Source: Glaciihabitans sp.
Lineage (GTDB): Bacteria; Actinomycetota; Actinomycetes; Actinomycetales; Microbacteriaceae
NCBI GenBank assembly: GCA_025465535.1
Contig: JAODMY010000012.1
Span: 1 to 53,285, forward strand
Length of the DNA: 53,285 nucleotides
Direction of reading: 5' to 3'
A model generated the notes under the pieces. The model made no database searches. It was given only the letters and a program-made list of their open reading frames with translations, and had not been told where the DNA came from. This document shows positions 25,692 to 36,156 of the stretch, in pieces. Position 1 is the first letter of the stretch. Every line of letters starts with the position of its first letter. The translations under genes and the position numbers were made by a program.

Positions 25692-25733
25692 TTGACTTGA
25701 GGATGTTTCCTTCGGTATATTCCCTGTGGAATA
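25692..25733 (+). promoter_or_regulatory. Promoter and operator of the PadR-MFS operon
   Basis: TTGACT (25692-25697) and TATATT (25716-25721) are separated by 18 bp, the best sigma-70-type promoter in the window. The dyad TATTCC-CTGT-GGAATA (25718-25733) overlaps the -10 box; with mismatches it widens to 11-bp arms. This is where a PadR dimer would block transcription, and it lies about 60 bp upstream of the padR GTG. Confidence 0.7.
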
Positions 25734-25794
25734 ATCCGCACCGAACAATGCGCACCAAGCATCCACTGATCCGTCGCCCGAACCGGGAACTACC

Positions 25795-26397
25795 GTGTCC
25801 GAACTCACCCCGCTCGCAATCGCAGCCCTCGCGCTGCTCAACGAGCGACCCATGCACCCGTACGAGATGTACCAACTTCTCATCACGCGGGCGGAGGATC
25901 GGCTGGTCAAGGTTCGACCCGGATCGCTGTACCACACGGTCGACCGGCTCACTCGGGAGGGCCTCGTCGAATCGCTCGGAACCGATCGCGAGGGCAACCG
26001 CCCGGAGCGCACCACCTATCGCATCACCGAGCGGGGCCAACTCAGCCTGAGCGAACGGATCGCGGAGATGATCGCGACGCCGATCAACGAATACAACGAG
26101 TTTCCACTCGCGATCGCGGAAGCCCACAACCTGCCGAAAGACATCCTGATCGAACTGCTCGGCCGTCGGAGGGTTCGTCTAGCCTCCGAACTGAAGACGC
26201 TCGAGGGTGGATACAAGGATGTCGTCGCCAAGTCGATCCCCAGGAAATTCTGGATCGACATCACCTACCAGCAGGCCGTCATCAATGCCGAGATCGCGTG
26301 GCTCGACGACCTGGCTTCACAGCTCAACTCCGGCGAACTCGACTGGAGCGACGAAAAACCACAGAAAGAGTCACCTCATGACCCCCGCAACAACTAG
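25795..26397 (+). CDS. PadR-family transcriptional regulator
   Basis: 200 residues. A winged-helix N-terminus (LAIAALALLNERPMHPYEMYQLL, VRPGSLYHTVDRLTREGLVE, TTYRITERGQ) is followed by a helical C-terminal dimerisation arm. PadR proteins repress adjacent efflux or detoxification genes and are released by phenolics or drugs. It overlaps the start of the MFS gene by 20 bases, so pump and sensor are co-expressed. The start is GTG at 25795. An operator-like dyad overlaps its promoter. Confidence 0.93.
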   Translation: MSELTPLAIAALALLNERPMHPYEMYQLLITRAEDRLVKVRPGSLYHTVDRLTREGLVESLGTDREGNRPERTTYRITERGQLSLSERIAEMIATPINEYNEFPLAIAEAHNLPKDILIELLGRRRVRLASELKTLEGGYKDVVAKSIPRKFWIDITYQQAVINAEIAWLDDLASQLNSGELDWSDEKPQKESPHDPRNN

Positions 26398-27901
26398 CGA
26401 AAAGAAGCCGTGGCCGGCGCTCTGGGCGCTCATCATCGGCTTCTTCATGATCCTCGTCGACTCGACAATCGTGTCGGTGGCTAACCCCGCAATCCAGCGC
26501 GGACTCAAAGTGGAAAGCGTGAGCGACGTGCTCTGGGTGACCAGCGCCTACCTTCTCGCGTACGCCGTTCCGCTGCTCGTGACCGGCCGTCTGGGGGATC
26601 GCTTCGGACCGAAGAATCTCTACCTCGTCGGCCTCGTGATCTTCACGCTCGCGTCGGCCTGGTGCGGACTCTCCGGAACGCTCGGGCTCCTCATCGTCGC
26701 CCGCGTCGTCCAGGGCCTCGGCGCCGCGCTCATGACGCCGCAGACCATGGCCGTCATCACCCGCATCTTCCCGCCGCAGCAGCGTGGATCGGCCATGGCG
26801 CTGTGGGGCGCGACCGCCGGTGTCGCGACGCTCGTCGGCCCGATCCTCGGTGGCGTGCTGGTCGACGGATTCGGCTGGGAGTGGATCTTCTTCATCAACG
26901 TCCCAATCGGCATCGTCGCGTTCATCCTCGCCGTGCGTCTCGTACCGAAGCTGCCGACGCATCCGCACAAGTTCGACATCCTCGGTGTCATCCTGAGCGC
27001 GGTAGGACTGTTCCTGGTCGTCTTCGGACTCCAGGAGGGCCAGACCTACAACTGGGGCACCATTACCAACTCACCGTTCTCGGTCTGGGGCATGATCATC
27101 GCCGGGGTCGTCGTGCTGGTCGCCTTCGTTGTCTGGCAGCGTTTCAACCGGGGCGAGCCGCTTCTTCCCTTGTCGCTGTTCCGTGACCGCAATTTCTCGC
27201 TCGCCAACGCCGCCATCACCACGGTCGGGTTCGCGATCACGAGCATGACGCTTCCGCTGATCTACTTCTTCCAGGTCGTCCGGGGGCTCACGCCGCTCCA
27301 GTCCGCGCTGATGCTCGTGCCAATGGCTGTCATTACCGCTGGGCTTTCCGGCCCGGTTGGCAAGCTCGTCACCCGGATCAACCCGAAGTACCTCGCATTC
27401 GCCGGCCTGATTTTCCTCGCGATCGGCCTCGTCTGGTATTCCCAACTCATCTCGCCGACCGTCGGCATCGGCTGGTTGCTTCTTCCGAGTGCCGTCCTCG
27501 GCCTCGCAAACGCGGGCATCTGGTCGCCGATCTCGAACACGGTGACGCGCAACCTCCCACAGATCCAGGCCGGGGCCGGATCGGGTGTCTACAACACGAC
27601 GCGGCAGATCGGTGCGGTGCTGGGGAGCGCATCCGTTGCCGCCCTGATCTCTGGCCGTCTCGCCGCCCATGGCATCACCGGTGGAGGTGGCGACTCCGGT
27701 GCGATTCTGCCCGCGTTCCTGCAGGGCAAGTTCACGGCTGCCATGTCCGAGACGCTGCTCCTTCCGGCGGCCGTCGCCGTGGTCGGTGCACTCATCGTGA
27801 TCTTCTTCGCGAAGCCGAAGGTGAACCAGGCCTGGACCTCGCAGATGGCACCCGCGACAGCCTCCGCAGCCCAGTCCTCGGAGCCGGCTCCGGTCGACTA
27901 G
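26378..27901 (+). CDS. MFS drug exporter, DHA2 family (14 TM)
   Basis: 507 residues and about 14 membrane helices. DHA2 motifs are visible: FMILVDSTIVSVANPAIQ (motif D1), GRLGDRFGPKN (motif A), RVVQGLGAALMTP (motif B), GPILGGVLVDGFGWEWIFFINVPIG (motif C). Such pumps export drugs, dyes or phenolics by proton antiport. ATG 26378 lies inside the end of padR with AAAGAG upstream. Substrate unknown. Confidence 0.93.
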   Translation: MTPATTSEKKPWPALWALIIGFFMILVDSTIVSVANPAIQRGLKVESVSDVLWVTSAYLLAYAVPLLVTGRLGDRFGPKNLYLVGLVIFTLASAWCGLSGTLGLLIVARVVQGLGAALMTPQTMAVITRIFPPQQRGSAMALWGATAGVATLVGPILGGVLVDGFGWEWIFFINVPIGIVAFILAVRLVPKLPTHPHKFDILGVILSAVGLFLVVFGLQEGQTYNWGTITNSPFSVWGMIIAGVVVLVAFVVWQRFNRGEPLLPLSLFRDRNFSLANAAITTVGFAITSMTLPLIYFFQVVRGLTPLQSALMLVPMAVITAGLSGPVGKLVTRINPKYLAFAGLIFLAIGLVWYSQLISPTVGIGWLLLPSAVLGLANAGIWSPISNTVTRNLPQIQAGAGSGVYNTTRQIGAVLGSASVAALISGRLAAHGITGGGGDSGAILPAFLQGKFTAAMSETLLLPAAVAVVGALIVIFFAKPKVNQAWTSQMAPATASAAQSSEPAPVD

Positions 27902-27940
27902 ATAGTCGGGAAGGAGTCGCGCGGCCGCTACGGTTGGGAC

Positions 27941-28870
27941 ATGGCTTCAGCTTCGTGGGATCCAGCGCGACTCCCCTCCCAGCAAGGAAAGACCTTCGTC
28001 GTGACGGGCGGCAACGGCGGAATCGGGTACTTCGTCTCCGAGCAGCTCGCAGCGGTGGGTGGCCACATCGTCATGGCGTCCCGATCGAAGGACAAGGCGG
28101 AGGCTGCCGCCGCATCCATTCGCGAACGCGTGCCCGGGGCGCAGGTCTTCTTCGTTCACCTCGACCTCTCATCCCTCGGGACCATTCGCGAGGCGGCAGA
28201 GAAACTTCGCAGGCTCCCGAAGATCGATGCGCTCATCAACAACGCGGGAGCGACCAACGGCGGCAAGCAGAGGTCCACGACCGAGGATGGCCTCGAGGTT
28301 GTCTTCGGGTCCAACGCCCTCGGGCCGTACGCGCTGACCGCCCTCGTGTTCCCCGCCCTTCAGCCAGGCTCACGCGTCGTCAGCCTTGGCAGCATGGCCA
28401 CCCGAATCGTGAGGCTCGACCCGGACAACCTTCAGTCCGACCACGGAAGCTACAACTTCTTCAGGGCGTACGGCTACTCGAAGCACGGCAATCACGCCTT
28501 CGCGCTGGAGTTGCAGCGCAGGCTCACGGCCGCGGGCAGCGGGGTCGAATCGCTGCTCGCGCATCCCGGATTCGCGTTGGACGGGCTCTCATCCCGGCGT
28601 CCCGGCATCAACGACGGAGCCTCGGGCGCCCAACACTTCGGCGAAGTCGTCGCGGGAATCATGGCACAGGGTAAGGATCGCGGGGCGTGGCCCGTCGTGC
28701 GCGCGGCGATCGATCCGAGCGCGCGCGGTGGTGACTTCTTCGGCCCGAAGCGCAGCGTCGCGGGGGCGCCGGTGCTGGTCAAACCGGTCGGGTCGAGCGC
28801 AAGCCCGGACTTCGGCGCGGAGTTCTGGCGCCAGGCCGAGGCGGCCACGGGTATCTCGTTCGAGATCTGA
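27941..28870 (+). CDS. Short-chain dehydrogenase/reductase
   Basis: 309 residues, of the retinol-dehydrogenase/oxidoreductase-like SDR subgroup. Nucleotide-binding TGGNGGIG, the NNAG motif (ALINNAGATNG) and the active-site YGYSKHGN (Tyr-x-x-x-Lys) with the Ser in VVSLGSMA are present. Arg/Ser in MASRSKDKA suggests a preference for NADPH. Substrate unknown. It lies 39 bp behind the MFS gene, perhaps in the same transcript. Confidence 0.9.
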   Translation: MASASWDPARLPSQQGKTFVVTGGNGGIGYFVSEQLAAVGGHIVMASRSKDKAEAAAASIRERVPGAQVFFVHLDLSSLGTIREAAEKLRRLPKIDALINNAGATNGGKQRSTTEDGLEVVFGSNALGPYALTALVFPALQPGSRVVSLGSMATRIVRLDPDNLQSDHGSYNFFRAYGYSKHGNHAFALELQRRLTAAGSGVESLLAHPGFALDGLSSRRPGINDGASGAQHFGEVVAGIMAQGKDRGAWPVVRAAIDPSARGGDFFGPKRSVAGAPVLVKPVGSSASPDFGAEFWRQAEAATGISFEI

Positions 28871-28927
28871 ACCTGAAGGCAGGCGGATGCTCAGACTTCG
28901 GGTCATTCGGTCTGCTGGACTAAGCGG

Positions 28928-29347
28928 ATGGAAACCCTTTACACCGCCATTGCCCACGCCAGCGGAAGTGGCCGCGACGGCCACGTGCTGAGCGAAGACA
29001 ACCGCATCGACCTCGACACCCGCGTCCCCAGGGAGATGGGTGGATCGGGTGATGGCACGAACCCGGAGCAGCTCTTCGCCGCCGGATATGCTGCGTGTTT
29101 CCTCTCGGCGCTCCACGCGGTCGGCCGCACGAAGAAGTCGGACACGGCGGATGCGGGAGTCTCGGCCAGCGTCAGCATCGGCAAGATCTCGGAGACCGGA
29201 TTCGGACTCGCGGTCGAACTCGACGTGTACCTGCCGAACGTTCCGACCGAGCAGCGCCGGGAGCTCGTCGACGCCGCGCACCAGGTCTGCCCATACTCAA
29301 ACGCGACGATGGGCAACGTCGAGGTGACGTTGTCCATCGTCGCGTAA
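28928..29347 (+). CDS. ohr: Organic hydroperoxide resistance protein (Ohr)
   Basis: 139 residues of the Ohr/OsmC fold. The two redox Cys lie in FAAGYAACFLSAL and HQVCPYSNAT, as required for thiol-dependent reduction of organic peroxides. Arg and Glu of the active site are represented by TRVPREMGG and NPEQLFAAGY. No OhrR regulator is adjacent. It ends 14 bp from the convergent aldo/keto reductase. Confidence 0.92.
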   Translation: METLYTAIAHASGSGRDGHVLSEDNRIDLDTRVPREMGGSGDGTNPEQLFAAGYAACFLSALHAVGRTKKSDTADAGVSASVSIGKISETGFGLAVELDVYLPNVPTEQRRELVDAAHQVCPYSNATMGNVEVTLSIVA

Positions 29348-29361
29348 CGGCGAGCGAGAAG

Positions 29362-30228
29362 TTACGCTGCGTCGAGCGTTGCGACCTCGTCTGCCGTCAG
29401 TTCGATATCCGAAGCCGTCGCCGAGTCCTTGATGGTCTCGGGACGCGACGACCCGGGGATCGGGATGACGATCGGCGACTTCGCGAGCTCCCAGGCCAGG
29501 GTAATGACCTGCGGGCTCACTCCGTGGGCGTCCGCGATCTGCTTGAACGGGGCGAACCGGTCGCCGAGTCCTCCGGCGTTCCCGATTCCGCCGAGCGGGC
29601 TCCACGGCAGGAACGCGATCCCGAGCTCGGTGCTCAGCTCGAGCTCCGGCTCGCTCGAGCGGAACGCCGGTGAGAACTGGTTCTGCACCGACACGAGGCG
29701 TCCACCGAGGATCTCCTGCGCCTGCTTGATCTGCTCGGGATTCGCATTCGAGATCCCGGCCATGCGGATCTTGCCGGCGTCCAGCAGATCGCGAATGGCG
29801 CCGACCGAGTCCGCGTAGGGGACCGTGGGGTCCGGACGGTGGAACTGGTACAGGCCGATCGCGTCGACCCCGAGCGCCTTCAGCGACGCCTCGGCCGCTT
29901 TCTTCAGGTAGTCCGGGTTGCCGTTCTGCTGCCACGCGTACTCGACCGGCTCCTCGCGGAGGTGGCCGCCCTTGGTCGCGACAAGGATGCCCGACGTGTC
30001 GCCGCCGTAGCTCTTGAGCGCCTTGGCGATCAGTTCCTCGTTGTGCGAGACGCCCTCGCCGGGCTTGCGGTACGCATCCGCGGTGTCGATGAACGTGATG
30101 CCGGAGTCAAGGGCTGCGTGGATGGTCGCGATGGCGCGATCCTCGTCCGGGCGTCCCTCGATCGAGATCGGCATGCCGCCGAATCCGATCGCGCTGACGG
30201 TGACGTCTCCAATGGTGCGTGTCTTCAT
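29362..30228 (-). CDS. Aldo/keto reductase
   Basis: A 288-residue NADPH-dependent TIM-barrel oxidoreductase. Catalytic tetrad: Asp and Tyr in FIDTADAYR, Lys in LVATKGGH, His in LYQFHRPD. The C-terminal IPIPGSSRPETIKDSA is the coenzyme-binding loop. The substrate is unknown. AAGAAG precedes the ATG. It lies 44 bp behind a second aldo/keto reductase and may share its transcript. Confidence 0.92.
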   Translation of the reverse strand: MKTRTIGDVTVSAIGFGGMPISIEGRPDEDRAIATIHAALDSGITFIDTADAYRKPGEGVSHNEELIAKALKSYGGDTSGILVATKGGHLREEPVEYAWQQNGNPDYLKKAAEASLKALGVDAIGLYQFHRPDPTVPYADSVGAIRDLLDAGKIRMAGISNANPEQIKQAQEILGGRLVSVQNQFSPAFRSSEPELELSTELGIAFLPWSPLGGIGNAGGLGDRFAPFKQIADAHGVSPQVITLAWELAKSPIVIPIPGSSRPETIKDSATASDIELTADEVATLDAA

Positions 30229-30272
30229 TTACTTCTTTCGTGGTGTTTCTGGGGTGGTCGGGCTGGGATTGG

Positions 30273-31238
30273 TTACCAGGCGTAGTGCTCTGGCGCGGTC
30301 TTCTTGCCTGGGAAGATTTCGCTGAGCTTCGCGAGCGCGTCGGCGTCGAGCTTGACGTCGAGTGCGCGAACCGCGGAGTCGAGCTGCTCCTGCGTGCGTG
30401 GACCGACGATGGGTGCGGTCACGGCGGGCTGGTGCAGCAGCCAGGCGAGGCCGATGTCTCCCGGCGCGTGCCCGAGCTCGTCGGCGAACGCCTCGTACTT
30501 CTCGATCTGCGGGCGCATGGCTTCGAGCGTCTCGGCCGAGCGTCCCTCGAGGCGACGCTTTCCTTCGCTCTGCTTCTTGAGCACGCCGCCGAGCAGTCCG
30601 CCCTGGAGCGGCGACCACGGGATGAGACCCATGCCGTTGGCCTGCAGCGACGGGATGACCTCGAGCTCGATGTCGCGCGTGATCAGGTTGTAGAACGACT
30701 GCTCGCTCACGAGCCCGACCGAGTTGCGCTTGCGGGCGGCCTCCTGGGCGGTCGCGATGTGCCAGCCGGCGAAGTTGCTGCTGCCCGCGTAGAGGATCTT
30801 GCCCTGCTGGATCGCGACATCGATCGCCTGCCAGATCTCTTCCCAGGGGGTAGCGCGATCCACGTGGTGGAACTGGTACAGGTCGACGTAGTCGGTCTGC
30901 AGGCGCTTGAGCGACGCATCCAGTGCGCGACGGATGTTGAGGGCCGACAGCTTGCCCTCGTTCGGCCAGTCCCCCATCTCACCGTAGAGCTTCGTCGCGA
31001 GGACGGTTTTCTCTCGGCGCTGCTTTCCGCCGGCGAAGTAGCGGCCGAGAATCTCCTCGGTCTCGCCAGGCGTCGTGCCGTAGCGGTTGGCGGTATCGAA
31101 GAAGTTGATGCCGTAGTCGTGAGCCGAGTCCATGATCGAGACCGAGTCGGCCTCCGTGGTCTGTGGGCCGAAGTTCATGGTGCCGAGGACGAGCCGGGAA
31201 ACTTTCAGGCCCGTGCGGCCGAGTTGAGTAAATTCCAT
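30273..31238 (-). CDS. Aldo/keto reductase (YghZ/Kv-beta-like subgroup)
   Basis: 321 residues with tetrad elements FFDTANRYG, LATKLYGEMGD and LYQFHHVDRAT; the C-terminal APIVGPRTQEQLDSAVRAL binds the cofactor. Sequence similarity to its neighbour is limited, so this is not a recent duplication. A palindrome CGTATAGGATACG (31241-31253) almost touches the ATG, which points to repression and probably leaderless initiation. Confidence 0.92.
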   Translation of the reverse strand: MEFTQLGRTGLKVSRLVLGTMNFGPQTTEADSVSIMDSAHDYGINFFDTANRYGTTPGETEEILGRYFAGGKQRREKTVLATKLYGEMGDWPNEGKLSALNIRRALDASLKRLQTDYVDLYQFHHVDRATPWEEIWQAIDVAIQQGKILYAGSSNFAGWHIATAQEAARKRNSVGLVSEQSFYNLITRDIELEVIPSLQANGMGLIPWSPLQGGLLGGVLKKQSEGKRRLEGRSAETLEAMRPQIEKYEAFADELGHAPGDIGLAWLLHQPAVTAPIVGPRTQEQLDSAVRALDVKLDADALAKLSEIFPGKKTAPEHYAW

Positions 31239-31240
31239 AT

Positions 31241-31253
31241 CGTATAGGATACG
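31241..31253 (-). promoter_or_regulatory. Putative operator upstream of the second aldo/keto reductase
   Basis: CGTAT-AGG-ATACG is a perfect 5-bp dyad two bases upstream of the start codon. On the minus strand it contains TATCCT, a possible -10 box for a leaderless transcript. A repressor here would cover the transcription start. No regulator gene lies nearby. Confidence 0.4.
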
Positions 31254-31271
31254 CCGTCTACCTTAACGCTC

Positions 31272-31400
31272 GCGCGGCGGAGCTATGAAGGTTGCGAAGC
31301 AACCTGCGACCCCAGCGCCGACTGAGCCCGCGAAGCGCGGTGGAGCTGTGGCAATCGCGCCAGCGATTGCGCGACCCCAGCGCCGACTGAGCCCGCGAAG
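31272..31400 (+). repeat. Two tandem ~64-bp units with a changing hairpin
   Basis: Each unit starts GCGCGGYGGAGCT (31272-31284; 31335-31347) and ends in an identical 30-bp block, GCGACCCCAGCGCCG and ACTGAGCCCGCGAAG in succession (31306-31335; 31371-31400). Between them unit 1 has GGTTGC-GAA-GCAACC, and unit 2 has GCAATCGC-GCCA-GCGATTGC. The stems share no sequence, but both are perfect. Confidence 0.8.
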
Positions 31401-31471
31401 GAGGGTCGCGCGGCGCTGCCTGTGATCCACCACTTGCGTGGGGCCGCACGAGATATGGAGGCGGCCTTTGT

Positions 31472-31537
31472 GAGCTACTCGGGATTCTCAGGAGTGGTTC
31501 CTGATCAGGAGGCGTTCCTGCTAATCCCGAGCAACTC
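31472..31537. repeat. TTCCTGATCAGGA palindrome, second copy
   Basis: Two 33-bp arms about a TGA/TCA centre, differing at several positions; CTCGGGATT and AATCCCGAG form the outer stem and GGTTCCTGATCAGGA the core. It shares AGGAACG, TTCCTGATCAGGA and CGTTCCTGCTAATCC with the palindrome at 23609. The rest of the 31254-31665 gap includes CTCGA-rich words (31533-31580), but I see no gene. Confidence 0.75.
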
Positions 31538-31665
31538 GACGAGATCGAGCAACTCGGGCAACTCGAGTCGACGAGGCCAGCCGCATCGTTTCGAAAATGA
31601 AAGATGGTTCCTTCGCAATGTAGGAGTTCCTGGGTCCTACTTTCCGCGCGGGCGACAGCACCGCG

Positions 31666-33972
<2,307 letters not shown>

Positions 33973-34074
33973 GTGGCGGAATGCTCCTGGATCGAGGGCG
34001 TGCCGGGATGAAGGCAATTCTACCGGCACCGCTCGGGTCAGTGAGGCGTGGTTGAGGCGTGGTTCAGGCGTGGC

Positions 34075-36156
34075 TCAGGCCGGCCAGTCCTCGACGAGAT
34101 GCTCGGCAACGCGGTACGCGTTCGCCACGATCGTCAGGGTCGGGTTGACACTGCCGTTGGTCGGGTGCAGCGACGAGTCACAGACGACGATTCGTTTCGT
34201 CCCGTGGACTCGACCGTAACGATCGGTCGCGGAATTCTCGGGCGACGTCCCCATGCGGGCGGTGCCACAGGAGTGCTCGCCCGCGGCAGAGGCCGTAGCG
34301 ATTCCGCGCTGTCGACGGATGTCGTGGGCGCCCGCGGCGTCGAGCCAGTTCGCGCCCTCCCGCTCCATTCCGTCCTCGACCTCGACCGATGCCCAGTGCA
34401 CGTTCTTGCGGAGGGCCGCGACGGGCTTGCCCCAGCGATCGCGCACGCCGTTCGCGAGCGTGACGCGGGAGGTCGGCATGGGAATCTCCTGGCCCATCCC
34501 GAAAACGCCGAAGACGTTGGCGCGGCCCCCGCGCATCCACTCCTTGTGGCCGGCGCCCCAGAGCGGTACCCCGGGAGCGTTCGGGGAGGATGCCGTGGTC
34601 AGTGGCAGGAGGCTCATCAGGTCGACGAGTACCCCACCGCCCCACGGGATCGACTCCGCGTGCACGTGGTCGAGCGTCGCAACCGAGTGGCCGGGGCCGA
34701 CGAATGGCTTGACCGGCTCGTCCACCGTGCTCAGCATGGTCACGAAGCGGTGATCGTGCAGGTGCCTGCCGAGGTGGTCATTGCCGATTCCGCTCGCGAG
34801 CAGAAGGCGAGGCGTCTCGACGGCGCCGGCGGAGACCACGATGACCTCGGCGTCGATCTCGAGTGCGATCGGGCGCGTCGATGCCTCCGCCATGATCGTG
34901 ACGTGGGCGCGATCGGCGCCGTCGCGAACCTCGATGACCTCGGCGTCGTAGATCACGTCGCAGTTGCCGGTAGCGACGGCGCGGGGAATGAAGGTGTTCT
35001 GCGCGCCGTTCTTCGCGTTGACCGGGCACGCGTGACCGACGCACTGCGGGCAGCGCACGCACGCGGGCCGTCCGTCGTGCGGAACGCTGTTCAGCGCGAG
35101 CGGGATCGGCCCCCAGCCCCAGCCGAGGCTCTCGGCCGCTCGGCCGAGCAGTTCCCTCGCCGGTTCCGTTCCCATCGGGGGCATCGGATAGCCCGCCGAC
35201 CGCGGAGTACGTCGCGTGAGGCCGCCCTCGATTCCGGCGACTCCGAGCTCCCACTCGGCCCTCGTGTAGAACGGCTCGAGCTCCTCGTAGTCGATCGGCC
35301 AGTCGGCGAGGCTCGCACCCTCGGGGTTTCCGAAGACGCTCGCCATGGCGAAGTCATCCGGCATGAACCGCCAGGCCATGCCCTGCCAGAGGCGCGTCCC
35401 GCCGCCGAAGGCCATCGCGTTCAACCCGTACAGGGCGGCATCCTCCGTGCCGTCGATGACCCGGTCTTCCCCGTCTGGCAACTGGGCGACTCGAGGATGC
35501 CCGGGGCCGGGCCCAGCCGACGGCCAGTAGACCGCGTTGCGCTTCCCGTGCAGGTGGTCGCCACGCAGCGCCGCGTTCGACAGCGATTGCGCGCGCTCGA
35601 CAAGGAGCACGCTCTTGCCCGCGTTCGCGAGAACCTGGGCGGCCACCCCGCCGCCCGGGCCGCTGCCGACGATGACAACGTCGTAGTCGCGTCGCAGGGC
35701 TGGCGGCCGAAGGCCCGCGATCGGTTCAGGTTCGACCGGGATCACTCCCTCCGGCACCGCCCTGAAACCGACCATCGCGAGGCCGACCGGTGTGCGGCGG
35801 TCCGATGCGGCGTAAAACCCCTCCCAGGAGACGCGGCGAAGCGCGGCGAACTCCGCCGCCGCGGCGACATCCGACTCAAGCGCGGTGAGGGCGGCGTCCT
35901 GCGCGACGGCAGACAGTTCGGCGAACGAGACCGCTCCGGCATCCCGGGCGCCGCGGTCGAGGCGGTCGACGAGCTGCGAGAGCAGCGGGATGGCCCAGCC
36001 AAGATCACGGGATGTCGCCAGGTATTCGGCGACTCCCCCCTCCCAGCCCGCCGGCCACTCATCGGCCGGAATGACCCGGTCTACAGCGGCCCGAAGGGTG
36101 GGACTCTCAAAAACGGGACTGTCAAAAACGGGATGCGCGTCGTTATTTCCCGGCAA
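34075..36156 (-). CDS. GMC-family flavin oxidoreductase with gluconate-dehydrogenase subunit 3-like N-terminus
   Basis: 693 residues. Residues about 20-125 resemble gluconate 2-dehydrogenase subunit 3; then a GMC FAD domain starts at about 160 (DYDVVIVGSGPGGGVAAQVLANAGKSVLLVERA). A Cys cluster, CVRCPQCVGHACPV, lies mid-protein, and the C-terminal GMC domain has the His of EHSCGTARMG and the Asn of TNGSVNPTLT. There is no signal peptide, so it acts in the cytoplasm, unlike gluconate dehydrogenase. The start is TTG at 36156, inside the end of the permease gene. A sugar or sugar acid is the likely substrate. A tandem 15-bp duplication encodes PVFDSPVFES at the N-terminus. Confidence 0.85.
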   Translation of the reverse strand: MPGNNDAHPVFDSPVFESPTLRAAVDRVIPADEWPAGWEGGVAEYLATSRDLGWAIPLLSQLVDRLDRGARDAGAVSFAELSAVAQDAALTALESDVAAAAEFAALRRVSWEGFYAASDRRTPVGLAMVGFRAVPEGVIPVEPEPIAGLRPPALRRDYDVVIVGSGPGGGVAAQVLANAGKSVLLVERAQSLSNAALRGDHLHGKRNAVYWPSAGPGPGHPRVAQLPDGEDRVIDGTEDAALYGLNAMAFGGGTRLWQGMAWRFMPDDFAMASVFGNPEGASLADWPIDYEELEPFYTRAEWELGVAGIEGGLTRRTPRSAGYPMPPMGTEPARELLGRAAESLGWGWGPIPLALNSVPHDGRPACVRCPQCVGHACPVNAKNGAQNTFIPRAVATGNCDVIYDAEVIEVRDGADRAHVTIMAEASTRPIALEIDAEVIVVSAGAVETPRLLLASGIGNDHLGRHLHDHRFVTMLSTVDEPVKPFVGPGHSVATLDHVHAESIPWGGGVLVDLMSLLPLTTASSPNAPGVPLWGAGHKEWMRGGRANVFGVFGMGQEIPMPTSRVTLANGVRDRWGKPVAALRKNVHWASVEVEDGMEREGANWLDAAGAHDIRRQRGIATASAAGEHSCGTARMGTSPENSATDRYGRVHGTKRIVVCDSSLHPTNGSVNPTLTIVANAYRVAEHLVEDWPA

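Noticed and set aside
29362-31238. Recent duplication of the two aldo/keto reductases
   Set aside because: Shared residues are limited to family motifs; lengths and C-termini differ.
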